The notes: generated by a model not told the origin, from the letters alone. Counted from the stretch's first letter, positions 6,970 through 16,019 are shown. The stretch is DNA of 35,616 nucleotides from Kiritimatiellia bacterium (GCA_027858965.1 JAQIBS010000107.1:1-35616), one strand, 5' to 3'. Numbers and translations are program-made.

Positions 6970-7941
6970 ATGAAACGAGAATGTTCGCGTCGTCAGGTGC
7001 TTAGTGGTGTTGCGCAGGCCGCTGTGCTATGCGGGATGGGGGGTTCTTCATCCTCGGTGCAGGCTGCTTCGGGCACTCCCAAGGCCGGCCTGAAAATTGG
7101 TGTCTCAACACTTGGTTTCGGTGGTTTTTCGAATGCCGCACTGGCGAAAGAGCTGTCGGGTGCCGGGGTCGGGGTGATTCAGCTGTTTCTCAGTCAGACC
7201 GACAGCAAGTTCTGGAAGTACAATGGGCGGTCGGACCTATCCTCTTTGACACCTGCACGATGCAGGGAGATTGCCGCAGTTTATCGCGATGCAGGAATTG
7301 ATATTCACAGCATTGGCGTCTATACGAATCTTATTCATCCTGATGAAGGGGAGATTAAAGCAAATCTTGCATATTTTGAGTCTATGATGGAAATAGGCGG
7401 ACATATGGGGGTGCGCACCTTTATCAATGAAGCGGGACATTATCATGATTCTGAGGCTCCTGCCCCACGTATTGAACTGGCGTTTCAGGATGAGGTCTGG
7501 CCACGTATGGTTACGACGGGGCGCAAGATGGCTGCAATGGCGGATAAACACGATGCGAAAATTCTGCTGGAACCTTTTTATCGCGGTTTTCTTACCAGTG
7601 CAAAGCGGGTGCGGCTGTTTGTGGAGGAGGTCAATTCACCACGTGTCAGAGTGTTGCTTGACCCAGCAAATCTGATTGAATTAAACGATTTGGATGAAAT
7701 GTTCCAGCAGCTTGCCCCGCTGGTAGATTGTCTGCATGCAAAAGACCGTAAGCTTCATATTGAACGTGGCGTGGCGGCAGGCAAGGGGGACCTTGACTAT
7801 CAGAGATTTGTTACGCTGGCAGCCCGTCAGACTCCTGAGGCACCCATGATTCTCGAATATGTGGGGGCTGATGATTATTTGGCGGCCCGTGCACATCTGA
7901 GGCAGGCCATGCAGAAGGCCGGTGTCACAGAGATTGTGTGA
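6970..7941 (+). CDS. Tat-exported sugar-phosphate isomerase/epimerase-like TIM-barrel protein
   Basis: 323 residues. The N-terminus has a twin-arginine signal (S6-R7-R8-Q9-V10-L11), a hydrophobic stretch and an AxA-like cleavage region near 30-33, so the protein is probably exported folded. The body matches xylose-isomerase-like TIM barrels (AP endonuclease 2 superfamily): LKIGVSTLGFGG strand 1, then LLEPFYRG, LLDPANLIEL, DCLHAKDRKLH and ILEYVGADDY, which supply the typical metal-binding Glu/Asp/His set. The substrate is probably a sugar or inositol derivative, which is not determinable. AAGGAG 5 bp before the ATG supports the start. It is a single gene on the plus strand. Confidence 0.85.
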   Translation: MKRECSRRQVLSGVAQAAVLCGMGGSSSSVQAASGTPKAGLKIGVSTLGFGGFSNAALAKELSGAGVGVIQLFLSQTDSKFWKYNGRSDLSSLTPARCREIAAVYRDAGIDIHSIGVYTNLIHPDEGEIKANLAYFESMMEIGGHMGVRTFINEAGHYHDSEAPAPRIELAFQDEVWPRMVTTGRKMAAMADKHDAKILLEPFYRGFLTSAKRVRLFVEEVNSPRVRVLLDPANLIELNDLDEMFQQLAPLVDCLHAKDRKLHIERGVAAGKGDLDYQRFVTLAARQTPEAPMILEYVGADDYLAARAHLRQAMQKAGVTEIV

Positions 7942-7964
7942 TAGGATTGCGTGCTTATATGAGG

Positions 7965-7991
7965 CAGGTGCGTCGCAGAGTGACGCACCTG
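7965..7991 (+). terminator. Hairpin 24 bp after the TIM-barrel gene
   Basis: CAGGTGCGTC (7965-7974) pairs perfectly with GACGCACCTG (7982-7991) over a 7-nt loop. It is followed by TATCATAT rather than a T-run, so termination is plausible but not typical. Nothing else is recognised in 7992-8160. Confidence 0.5.
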
Positions 7992-8160
7992 TATCATATA
8001 CTTAGGGCCCACGCGGAAATAACTTCACATTTTAGTGGCTACTGCATCACGCCTGACTTCGTTGCGGAAACTCGAAATATGTCCATATCCCTGTGTTTCC
8101 GCGCCTTGTCAGCCATGCGCCTAGCCACAAAAATTTGTGAATTTATTTCTGCGCAGACTC

Positions 8161-8358
8161 TTAGTTGTGGTTGTGGCCGGTGTGGTCACCGCCGTCACTT
8201 GGGTCATGGGCCGGTGCAGCTGTCTCCGGTGCCCACTCTTTGGCCTTCTCCGTTGTTGCTTTAAGAGTCTCAGTCGGAGTTACCTCTTCTTTTTTGTTGC
8301 AGCCGCTAAATCCAGCGATCATTGCTGCTGCGGCTAATATACATAGTGTGTATTTCAT
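8161..8358 (-). CDS. Small His-rich lipoprotein of the metal efflux locus
   Basis: 65 residues with a hydrophobic signal and the lipobox FSGC (Cys20). A Lys/Glu/Thr-rich middle leads to a tail with PAHDPSDGGDHTGHNHN, where His and Asp could bind a metal ion. AAGGAAG before the ATG at 8358 supports translation. It is the last gene of the minus-strand efflux cluster, 194 bp after the RND pump gene with a palindromic element between. A periplasmic metal-chaperone or buffering role is inferred from composition and position only. Confidence 0.75.
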   Translation of the reverse strand: MKYTLCILAAAAMIAGFSGCNKKEEVTPTETLKATTEKAKEWAPETAAPAHDPSDGGDHTGHNHN

Positions 8359-8403
8359 TTTATGCTTCCTTTATTTTGTTTAGTAGCGTCTTATTAATTT
8401 ATT

Positions 8404-8550
8404 CTATGCAACACGAAGTGTTGTTGACTAACGCAGTAATGACTATCGCACAACTTATCAATGAATGTGTTATGATATTGCACATCACTTGAAGTAAGTT
8501 TAGTTGCCTGTCTGCGTGCGACGCACAGGCAGGCTGCTCCGCTGCGTTAG
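8404..8550 (+). repeat. Covarying-stem element, copy B
   Basis: Hairpin CAACAC-GAA-GTGTTG (8409-8423), then ends CTAACGCAG (8428-8436) and CTGCGTTAG (8542-8550). Both the hairpin and the terminal stem differ from the other copies by changes that preserve pairing. An extra internal hairpin (about 8511-8537, CCTGTCTGCGT / ACGCACAGGCAGG) is present. It ends 2 bp from the stop codon of the RND pump gene. Confidence 0.75.
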
Positions 8551-8552
8551 GG

Positions 8553-11500
8553 TTAATCGAGCTTGCGTTGCCATTTTGTTTCAATCCAAAGATATGCTGC
8601 CGGTATCATGAATAGAGTTACGACTGTCGATGTGGCCAGGCCAAATACAACAACAATTGCCAAGGGACGTTGAATCTCTGAACCTGTGCCGCTTGCAAGA
8701 ATCAGCGGAAGCAGTCCCAACGCCGTCGTTACGGTTGTCATCAGTACAGGCCTGAACTTCGAACGGCATCCGGAGATAACCGCATCCCGCAGGACGGTGC
8801 CTTGCTGCCGCAGTCTTTCAAAACGTGAGATCAAAACCACGCCATCGGTTAATACAATTCCGAAGAGCGCAATAAATCCGATTGATGAGGGGATACTGAT
8901 ATTCTCACCAAATATCGCCAGTGCCACAATGCCGCCAATCAGAGCCAGCGGAACGTTAAGCATGATCAGGACTGCCAGCCGAACAGAGCTGAACAGAGTG
9001 TACAGCATCATCATGACCAGTATCAGCGTGACAGGGATCACAAGAGCCAGTCTGCGGTTGGCCGACTCCTGCAGCTCGAACTGTCCGCCCCATGCCAGCC
9101 TGTATCCGGCTGGCATCTCGACGGCCTTCTCGACAGCAACTTGCGCATCTTTTACAAAAGTTCCGACATCGCGTCCACGTACATTGCATTGCACGGAGAT
9201 GTAGCGCTGGGTATTTTCCCGACTGATCTGCCGCAGACCTGTAACGGTTTTGAGTTCTGCCAGAGAGCTGAGCGGTACGTGTGATCCGGATGGTGTGCGA
9301 ATAAGCAGGTTGCCGATATCTTCGCGGTTTTCCTGATAGCGCTTATCAAGTCGCACAAGAATTCGTGAAGCCATTTCGCCTTCGAAGATGTCACCGGCCA
9401 CATCTCCTGTGAGAGTCTGCCGAATGATAGTCTGCACCTCATGTTTATTGAGACCGTATCGGGCCAGATGGGTGGGGTTGAGAATAACCTGCAGCTGTGT
9501 CTGTCCGCTTGTCTGCTCAACCCGCAGGTCGACGGCACCTTCGACATCCTTCAGTACATTCTTTATCTGACCGGTAAGGGCTTTGATTTTATTCATGTCA
9601 TCACCAAACACCTTGAGTACAACCTCAGCTCCTGCGCCGGCTATCAGACCGTCTACCTCATGAGCAATAGGCTGAGAGAATCCGATCGAAACACCGATCA
9701 GGGTTCCGATCTTTTCTTTGATGAACCCTTCGATATCTTCCTGAGACTTGGCATTCTCCCATTGGTTGCGCGGTTTCAGTGTGATGACAATACAGCCGTA
9801 ATTTGTATGATGCATATGAGGTCCAACTTCGCCATATCCGATATCGGCGATGACATTCTTTACCTCCTGTACACTGGCTGCTGCCTTTGATACTTTTTCG
9901 CAAACACTTTTGATTTCATTCAAAGAAACATTCGGATCCATGTAGGCATAAGCCTGGATTGTGCCCTCCTGTAGTCTTGGAATAAACTCACGACCAAGTT
10001 GGAGATATGCCCCAACGCCGCAGGCAATAATAATCAGCAATGTTGCAATGATCAGGATAGGTTGTTTGAATGAGCGCTTGACCATATTTTCGTAGGTATT
10101 CAACAGTCGGGTTAATATTTTCCCCTGAGATGCACCCGTGCGTTTGATCCTATTACGGTGCAGAATTCTGTAAAATATAGGGGCTATTAAGAGCGCGTAA
10201 AGCAGAGAACCAAGCATGGTTGCCGCAACGGCGAAGGCCAGGGGACGGAACATCTTGCCTTCAATCTCTCCCAGTGTGAATATCGGTAGAAAAACAACGA
10301 TAATCACAACCACGGCAAAGACGATGGGGCGACCCACCTCCTGGGCTGCATGAAGAATCGTGTCTTCTGTTGAGATCTTGCCATCGGAGTTCCATGTTGC
10401 CGTTTGAAGCTTTTCAACCATAATGATCGTTGCGTCAATGATCATGCCGAGCGCAATGGCCATGCCTCCAAAGGAGATGAGGTCTCCGGGGAAACCGCTG
10501 CGCTCCATGAGAATGAAACCAAACATCATTGCAAACGGGAGAGAACAGACCATGATCAGGGCATTTCTGAAGTTGCCTAAAAACAGAAATGCTACGATCG
10601 AAACCAGAACTAATCCGAACAGAAGGGCATTGCGTACCGTGCGAATGCTGTTGGTTACCAGATCTGACTGGTCGTAGTATGGAACCAGCTTTACCCCTTC
10701 CGGCAGAGTTTTATTGATTTCGACGATGCGTTTGCGTAAACGTCGGATAACCTCAAAAGAGTTGGCCTTATGGAGCTTGTAAACACCGCCGAGGACAACT
10801 TCGCGTTCGCCGTTGAGGAGGGCTACGCCACGACGGAATGCCTTTCCAAGCTCAACGGTTCCCACGTCTTTGACCAATATGGGTTTGCCTTCAATACTTT
10901 TTACGACCGTATTGGCAAGCTCTTCAATAGCGCCCACGCGTCCGATGGTTCGCACAATCAACTCTTCGCTGCCACGTGTGATCAGCCCGGCCCCCACATT
11001 GGAATTATTTAGCTCAATCGCCTCACGGACATCCTCAATTGTGAGATCAAGGGAGAGAAGTTTTTCGGGAGAGAGTTCCACTTCATACTGTCGCATGAAG
11101 CCTCCCTGCCCAATGACTTTGGCCACACCGGGGACAGTCTCAATACCTCGCTTGACAATCCATTGATGCATGGTTCGCACTTCGGTGATATCACGGTTCT
11201 CTGCTTCCAGATAGTAAGCGATAATTTTTCCTGTTCCGCTGACCAGCGGTCCCATTTCAATACCGTGCGGCATATCCACTCCTTCAGGGATGCCCTCTTC
11301 TGCTTGACTTATTCGCTCTGAAACGAGTTGCCTGGCCAGATAGATATCAACATCATCTTCAAAATAGACATTAACAGTTGAAAGACCCAGTGAAGAGATC
11401 GAACGAATCTTCTGGACACCGGGAACACTACGCATGGCTGTCTCGGTCGGGCGGGTGACAAGTTGTTCCACCTCCTCAGCTGCCATGCCGTCCACCTCTG

Positions 11501-11651
11501 CAAATACCTGAACCAGATTAGGGCTGATGTCGGGAAAGGCGTCGATGGACATTTCTGATAGAGAAAATACACCCAGTGCCCCAACGGCCAAAGTCAGCAT
11601 GAAGGCAAGTAGCTTATGTTTTAATCCTAAGTGGATAACAGTTTCAATCAT
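8553..11651 (-). CDS. CusA/CzcA-like heavy-metal RND efflux pump
   Basis: Inner-membrane proton/metal antiporter of the HME-RND family, 1032 residues, full length. It shows AFPDISPNLVQVFAE at about 38-52, two large periplasmic loops and about 12 transmembrane helices. In TM4, MAIALGMIIDATIIMVE carries D406 and E413. Ala replaces the first Asp of the CzcA DFG-D motif, as in CusA-type pumps. In contrast, the periplasmic FSQPIAHEVDGL segment has Gly where the CusA metal-binding Met (I-D-M-L) would be, so the substrate (Cu/Ag versus divalent Zn/Co/Ni/Cd) is unresolved. AAGAGG upstream supports the ATG. It sits in an operon with the adaptor and outer-membrane genes. Confidence 0.95.
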   Translation of the reverse strand: MIETVIHLGLKHKLLAFMLTLAVGALGVFSLSEMSIDAFPDISPNLVQVFAEVDGMAAEEVEQLVTRPTETAMRSVPGVQKIRSISSLGLSTVNVYFEDDVDIYLARQLVSERISQAEEGIPEGVDMPHGIEMGPLVSGTGKIIAYYLEAENRDITEVRTMHQWIVKRGIETVPGVAKVIGQGGFMRQYEVELSPEKLLSLDLTIEDVREAIELNNSNVGAGLITRGSEELIVRTIGRVGAIEELANTVVKSIEGKPILVKDVGTVELGKAFRRGVALLNGEREVVLGGVYKLHKANSFEVIRRLRKRIVEINKTLPEGVKLVPYYDQSDLVTNSIRTVRNALLFGLVLVSIVAFLFLGNFRNALIMVCSLPFAMMFGFILMERSGFPGDLISFGGMAIALGMIIDATIIMVEKLQTATWNSDGKISTEDTILHAAQEVGRPIVFAVVVIIVVFLPIFTLGEIEGKMFRPLAFAVAATMLGSLLYALLIAPIFYRILHRNRIKRTGASQGKILTRLLNTYENMVKRSFKQPILIIATLLIIIACGVGAYLQLGREFIPRLQEGTIQAYAYMDPNVSLNEIKSVCEKVSKAAASVQEVKNVIADIGYGEVGPHMHHTNYGCIVITLKPRNQWENAKSQEDIEGFIKEKIGTLIGVSIGFSQPIAHEVDGLIAGAGAEVVLKVFGDDMNKIKALTGQIKNVLKDVEGAVDLRVEQTSGQTQLQVILNPTHLARYGLNKHEVQTIIRQTLTGDVAGDIFEGEMASRILVRLDKRYQENREDIGNLLIRTPSGSHVPLSSLAELKTVTGLRQISRENTQRYISVQCNVRGRDVGTFVKDAQVAVEKAVEMPAGYRLAWGGQFELQESANRRLALVIPVTLILVMMMLYTLFSSVRLAVLIMLNVPLALIGGIVALAIFGENISIPSSIGFIALFGIVLTDGVVLISRFERLRQQGTVLRDAVISGCRSKFRPVLMTTVTTALGLLPLILASGTGSEIQRPLAIVVVFGLATSTVVTLFMIPAAYLWIETKWQRKLD

Positions 11652-11981
11652 AATAAAACCTCTTTATTTTTTAAATGTGGTAATTTTAAAACTCTTTAAT
11701 CTTCAATATTCTTATCCCGCATTGTGTAGGGCGTGCCTCTTTCGCGAAGAGAAAGGGCACGCATTTCGATTAACCGATACGCGCCCTCCCGCATTGGCGG
11801 GAGAGGCACGTCCTACAAATCTTCGGCCGTCTCAACCTCTTTAACTTTCAACCTTTAACCCTCTCTCCTATGCAACGCGTAGCGTTGTTGACTAAAGCTG
11901 TGATGCATGTCACTCAACTGTTCAACAAGTCAGAAAAAATTGCATATCACATAAGTCAGGTTGGTCCGGCTGAAAGCAGCT
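11652..11981. other. 330-bp repeat-filled spacer inside the efflux operon
   Basis: The gap between the adaptor and pump genes contains no gene. It holds a 93-bp inverted-repeat element (11725-11817) and a covarying-stem element (11868-11985), both inside what should be one transcript. This could reduce or uncouple pump expression from the upstream genes. Confidence 0.7.
11725..11817. repeat. Inverted-repeat element, 93 bp
   Basis: Ends TGTAGGGCGTGCCTCT (11725-11740) and AGAGGCACGTCCTACA (11802-11817) pair at 15 of 16 positions. Two inner hairpins, CTCTT-TCGCG-AAGAG (11737-11751) and CTCCCGC-ATTG-GCGGGAG (11786-11803), give a cloverleaf-like fold. It is non-coding. Confidence 0.8.
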
Positions 11982-11985
11982 TTAG
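11868..11985 (+). repeat. Covarying-stem element, copy C
   Basis: Hairpin CAACGC-GTA-GCGTTG (11873-11887), then ends CTAAAGCTG (11892-11900) and CAGCTTTAG (11977-11985). The interior closely matches copy A (TATGTGATATG and GAACAGTTG strings when read in the same orientation). The last bases of the element supply the TAA stop codon of the adaptor gene (11984-11982). Confidence 0.8.
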
Positions 11986-13544
11986 TGTGCATGTCCGAGG
12001 CTGCAGGTTGGCCCGCTTCCATTTTTGGAGGCTTCGGCTTTCAGATGAAAAGCATTCACGGAGGCAACAGCTTCGCCTGCCTCTAAGCCTTTAAGAATTT
12101 CAATATTGGTTGCATCGGCGTAACCAGGTTGAACCTCCCGTATTTCAAAGGCGGACTTACCCCAGACAAAGACGCAGGGGTGATCGTTGACCGACTGTAC
12201 GCTATCTTTGGGGATAACGACCGTCTCTTCCTTTGTGGGAATGCGAATGCCGGCATCTACAAAGGTTCCCGGCCGGAATTGTCCGTCAGGATTTGGCAGC
12301 GTTGCGCGTGCCAGAGCTGTACGTGTTGCTGCATCAACCACCGCTGCAATATAATCAGTTTTGGCTTCGGTTTTCGTTCCATCCGGCATGTTGATAATTA
12401 CAGTGTAACCCTCTTTAACCAAAGCGATTGACTCCTGGCTGACCACCAGATCAACCCAGACGCTGGAAAGGTCGGCAATTGTGAAGAGTTCGGCACTTGT
12501 CTCAATCGACTCGCCTATCGCTATGTGTTTCTCAATGAGGGTCCCGTCAAAGGGGGCTCGCAGAGCATACCACGCAAAGCGTTCGTCTTTGCCAAGGGTC
12601 TCAGCCACTGAAGGCAGTTTTCCCTCTTTACAATTGGGATCAGTGCATTCACATGGTTTTACACCTGCCGTCTTGGGAATGAGTTTGCGCAATCCTTCAA
12701 CGACCTCAGCTTCGGCACCCTTTAAACGCAGGAGCTTTTCAGCTGCAACAGAGTTGAATACAGCAACCTGATGTTCCTGGGCCGTTTCGCTGTAGGTAAT
12801 TTGTGTTTCATAGCTGGCGATATCAATGGCGGCCTGAAATTTGGCGCGAGCCTGTCTTAAGGTCGTTTCCGCTTTGATCAGCTCCTGTTCGCTGCTGATT
12901 TGTTTTGCATGCAGCCCTGCTTCGCGCTTATGAGTGGCCCTCGCCTCCAGATAGGCGGCGTAGGCGGGAAGCAGCTCTCCCCGGTAGTGCCCCATCTCCA
13001 ATTTGTCCAGTTTGTGGATGGCATCTTCGGAGGCCTCTTTTTTAAGTAACGCAATAAGCTTTGTAACGTTCTCAAAGATCTCTTTGGCCCGAGGAAGTTT
13101 GATTTCACAGCAACCAACCTCCGACTCCTTGGCATAGAAATCAAGTTTGGCTTCAGCCAGTTCATCGCTCTCTATCCAGGCTAAGATTTCGCCGGCTTTA
13201 ACTCGGTCGCCCTGTGTTTTTCTGACTTCGCGGACAATGCCTGCGGCACGGGGTACAACATGTGCCACTCGGTTAGCATTGATCTTTATTTCACCGGGAA
13301 CCCGGATCTCCTGACGCACAACGCCTTTAACCGCTTGGCTGATTTTTATGCCCAGCCGCTGAACCTGTTCCTTTGTTACCTGAATCTGTAAGGTGTCTGC
13401 TACTGTTTCACCGGGAACTTTAGCGTGATCATGTCCCGCATGCGGATCGACCTCAGCTGTTGCCTGAGGGAGACCGACCATCCCTGCGACCACTAAAAGG
13501 GCGATACAGGGAGTCATTAATTTTTTGTTTATCATTGTTTTCAT
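11982..13544 (-). CDS. Efflux RND periplasmic adaptor (CusB/CzcB-like) with extra metal-binding segments
   Basis: Membrane-fusion protein joining the RND pump to the outer-membrane factor. From the ATG at 13544 (AAGGA 8 bp upstream) it has 520 residues; an ATG at 13577 lacks this support. Features in order: signal peptide (to about 30), His-rich DPHAGHDHAKV (33-43), barrel-sandwich halves around 95-130 (VVPRAAGIVREVRKTQGDRVKAGE) and 325-357 (LRAPFDGTLIEKHIAIGE), a long alpha-hairpin between them, and a C-terminal beta-barrel. An unusual insert carries a Cys cluster C298-x-C300-x4-C305, and the protein ends CSLGHAH. These His/Cys patches suggest metal handing-on. The stop codon lies in a repeat element. 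Confidence 0.92.
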   Translation of the reverse strand: MKTMINKKLMTPCIALLVVAGMVGLPQATAEVDPHAGHDHAKVPGETVADTLQIQVTKEQVQRLGIKISQAVKGVVRQEIRVPGEIKINANRVAHVVPRAAGIVREVRKTQGDRVKAGEILAWIESDELAEAKLDFYAKESEVGCCEIKLPRAKEIFENVTKLIALLKKEASEDAIHKLDKLEMGHYRGELLPAYAAYLEARATHKREAGLHAKQISSEQELIKAETTLRQARAKFQAAIDIASYETQITYSETAQEHQVAVFNSVAAEKLLRLKGAEAEVVEGLRKLIPKTAGVKPCECTDPNCKEGKLPSVAETLGKDERFAWYALRAPFDGTLIEKHIAIGESIETSAELFTIADLSSVWVDLVVSQESIALVKEGYTVIINMPDGTKTEAKTDYIAAVVDAATRTALARATLPNPDGQFRPGTFVDAGIRIPTKEETVVIPKDSVQSVNDHPCVFVWGKSAFEIREVQPGYADATNIEILKGLEAGEAVASVNAFHLKAEASKNGSGPTCSLGHAH

Positions 13545-13741
13545 ATTATGGATCCTTGCTTTAAAATTATTTAGCATCCCACAGGATGCAGGTGTTTAGG
13601 TGTTTAGACTGTTAGGTGTTTAGGTTTGTATAGTCGCTGAACCTGTTTTCAGAAAAGTTATTTGATTGTTTTTGAAAGGTTCATCTCAATCCTACCTGTC
13701 CTGAGCTTGCCGAAGGGCCTAAAAGCCTACAGCCTAAAATG

Positions 13742-15091
13742 CTAATAGCCTATACTTATTCCTGTCAGCCGTTCAATATCAGTCAGGGCTGTGTGATAAT
13801 CAGAGAGCGCATCAATCATCTCGGTTTTGGCTGAAAACAGAGTTCGTTGTGCATCTAGAACATCAAGAAAGTCGAACTTGCCTTCTTTATATCCTTTGTG
13901 TGCTGCATCAAATGTCTTTTCCATTGCTGGAATAACTTTCAAGCGGAGCACCTGCGCTCTTTGGTGCGCGGAGGTGAGTCTGGCATGTGTTCTGGTCAGC
14001 TGGGCTGAGAGTTGAATGCCGGTAGCTCTTGCCTCAGCCTCTGCTTTTGCCAGGTCGTGCTTTGCCGCTGTTATGTTGCCTTGATTTCTGTCAAAAAGTG
14101 GCAGAGGTAGACCAAACCCGAAGATCAGTGCATGAGTCTCATCCTCCTCGAATCTTTGGACTCCGGCTGCTACAGTCAGGTTGGGGATTCGCGCGGCTTT
14201 TTCTGAATTAAGTGTTGCCTGCTTAAGTTTCACGGCAACTTTACGGCTTGCCAGCTCAGGATTGGATGAAAGCTGTTCGTGCAGTACATCTTTAGATGGC
14301 AGTGTTTCAAGAATGCTGGCGAAATCACCGTCTGCCTTTACGAAGATGGGCTGATCTGCACCCCACATGGTCGCCAATTCATGACGCGCCAGCATGAGCG
14401 TGTTTTCAGCCTCCGATTTATCGAGCCTAGCCATTTCCATTTCAGCCATCGCCTTCAACTTGTGAACAGGGGGCTCTTTTCCTGCTTTGACACGTTCGTC
14501 AGCGGTCCTCTTTGTCTGCTCCGCCAGTTTCATTGACGATTGTGTCAGCTCAAGTCTCTGTTGGGCTGCAATCACCTCTGTGAACCGGTGCGCGGTCTGT
14601 GTGAATACATCCAGCCGTTTGCTCTCATAATTCCAGCCAGCCAGTTCGCTTTTGGCTTCAGCCACCCGTACTCGCCAGAGTCTTTTTCGGCCCATTTCAA
14701 TTACCTGGCCGAGCATGACAGAGGGTTCTGAGGAATCATAGCCCTCGCCATCCCGGCCAAAAGACTCAAGTTCGAACTCCATCTCTGGGTTCGGCGGCAG
14801 ATCTGCCTGCAAGGTCCGTGCTTCTGCTGCCCGTACATCGTGAGAGAATGCTTCCAACTCTGGATTTTTCATCAGGGCTAGAACAAGAGCCTGTCGCAAA
14901 GAGAGGCTCGCCTTTTGTTCAACGACCTCCGGTGAAAGCGGTTTGTTTATGTTATTCAGAGTTGCATGAACCGATGGAATGTCACGTCCAAGCGGGCGAG
15001 GTTGCGGCATCACACTCTTTCGTTGTGTTGCACAGCCTACGGTAAGCATGAGAATTGCAATAAATCCTGATGTCATTGATTTTTTAAGCAT
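13742..15091 (-). CDS. TolC-family outer-membrane efflux lipoprotein (CusC/CzcC-like)
   Basis: Outer-membrane channel component of the tripartite pump, 449 residues. The signal peptide ends in the lipobox LTVGC (Cys20). Two OEP-type repeats follow, each with long coiled-coil helices: the first from SLRQALVLALMKNPEL (about 63-78), the second from about 255 with the LPSKDVLHEQLSSNPEL segment. A conserved FDFLDVLDAQRTLFSAK lies near the C-terminus. A strong ribosome-binding site, AAAGGAGG, precedes the ATG. It is followed after 197 bp (simple repeats GTTAGGTGTTTAGG) by the adaptor gene on the same strand. Confidence 0.93.
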   Translation of the reverse strand: MLKKSMTSGFIAILMLTVGCATQRKSVMPQPRPLGRDIPSVHATLNNINKPLSPEVVEQKASLSLRQALVLALMKNPELEAFSHDVRAAEARTLQADLPPNPEMEFELESFGRDGEGYDSSEPSVMLGQVIEMGRKRLWRVRVAEAKSELAGWNYESKRLDVFTQTAHRFTEVIAAQQRLELTQSSMKLAEQTKRTADERVKAGKEPPVHKLKAMAEMEMARLDKSEAENTLMLARHELATMWGADQPIFVKADGDFASILETLPSKDVLHEQLSSNPELASRKVAVKLKQATLNSEKAARIPNLTVAAGVQRFEEDETHALIFGFGLPLPLFDRNQGNITAAKHDLAKAEAEARATGIQLSAQLTRTHARLTSAHQRAQVLRLKVIPAMEKTFDAAHKGYKEGKFDFLDVLDAQRTLFSAKTEMIDALSDYHTALTDIERLTGISIGY

Positions 15092-15344
15092 ATAATCCTC
15101 CTTTGGGGATATACATTGAACAGTTTGCTTTTGAAATTCCTGATTCTGGACGCTCTTTAACGAATAGAAACCTGGCAGGAGTACAGGAGGATAGACCTCA
15201 TAATGTACGCAGGGTAGAAAGCAGCGGTTAATAAGGGTTGTTGCCAGATGGAAAATGGGTATTGATTATATTGCAGGAGATGGATAAGTAGAATAATTCT
15301 AGAAGTCGCCTTCCATCCGGCACTCGCTGCTCAGATTATTATGT

Positions 15345-15791
15345 TCAGCAAAGCACCTTGATGCTTTTGGATATATATATTAATTGAGGTGGGCATTTGT
15401 CAGGAATATGCCCTGTTTTGATATATTTTATATTGTCTGCAATGGTTATAACATTATTAATGTTGCAGATGAAATTAAGATAAACAAATTGTAACGTGTC
15501 CGATATTTCAGGAATTGTTTTATTTGCCTGAGAAATAGGGGGCAGTGTTTCAAACTCAAGATGAATACAGTCGTGGTCGATAGTTGTTGCTGCATCATTT
15601 CTGTTATTACTGTGACATGGGTGACTGTGAGATTCCTCACAGAGAGCGCCACAGCTTTGTGGTTGTATATCGCACAGGCAGAAACTAAGTCCCTGTAGCA
15701 TTGTGGCAGCCAGAACAAACAGAGCCACAACAGAGTGAATTCTGCTAATAACACCGCGTCTCAACGCCAATTTATGCTTTAGTAATCTCAT
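15345..15791 (-). CDS. Small Cys/His-rich exported protein heading the metal efflux operon
   Basis: 148 residues from the ATG at 15791. A hydrophobic segment (about 20-36) acts as signal or anchor. A Cys/His-rich patch follows: C38, C40, C47, C51, H55, H57, C59, H60, H73, C75, H77; further Cys are at 109, 133 and 148. Composition and position in front of the pump genes suggest periplasmic metal binding or sensing. No named family is recognised. A GTG at 15833 would extend it by 14 residues, but a -35 element overlaps that stretch, so 15791 is preferred. The spacer to the outer-membrane gene is 253 bp with nothing recognised. Confidence 0.65.
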   Translation of the reverse strand: MRLLKHKLALRRGVISRIHSVVALFVLAATMLQGLSFCLCDIQPQSCGALCEESHSHPCHSNNRNDAATTIDHDCIHLEFETLPPISQANKTIPEISDTLQFVYLNFICNINNVITIADNIKYIKTGHIPDKCPPQLIYISKSIKVLC

Positions 15792-15798
15792 TTGTCTT

Positions 15799-15827
15799 AA
15801 TTTAGCGCAAATTTCCTGAAATGTCAA
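15799..15827 (-). promoter_or_regulatory. Candidate sigma70 promoter of the metal efflux operon
   Basis: On the minus strand a perfect TTGACA (15827-15822) and TAAATT (15804-15799) are separated by 17 bp. AATTTGCGCTAAATT overlaps the -10 and forms a 5-bp-arm dyad that could be an operator. Expected initiation falls at or next to the ATG at 15791, implying a leaderless or near-leaderless mRNA. Confidence 0.5.
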
Positions 15828-15944
15828 TTGCACTGAGATGCTAGTACAAAGACATAAGTTGTTTGCGTGTATAGCTATTCTTTTGGCGGAAATGCTGAGT
15901 CTAGTCTGTCCGCTGTACTACAGATTATCGCGTCAACGCACAGG

Positions 15945-16010
15945 CAGGCGGCTGAAAGCAGCTTTAGATCTCTCGCATTTTAGAATTTTTCACTCCGCAT
16001 CCGATGCGGA
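15945..16010. repeat. Partial covarying-stem element and hairpin after the sulfatase gene
   Basis: CGGCTGAAAGCAGCTTTAG (about 15949-15967) is the conserved right end of the covarying-stem family without a recognisable left end. A perfect hairpin TCCGCAT-CCG-ATGCGGA (15994-16010) lies 10 bp past the sulfatase stop (minus strand) and may act as an mRNA 3' end. Confidence 0.55.
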
Positions 16011-16019
16011 CCTAAATTA

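Noticed and set aside
7938..8264. Plus-strand frame of 108 codons after the TIM-barrel gene
   Set aside because: It crosses a hairpin and overlaps the lipoprotein gene antisense; no domain or ribosome-binding site is seen.
8686..9204. Plus-strand frame of 172 codons
   Set aside because: Antisense shadow of the RND pump gene, no motif.
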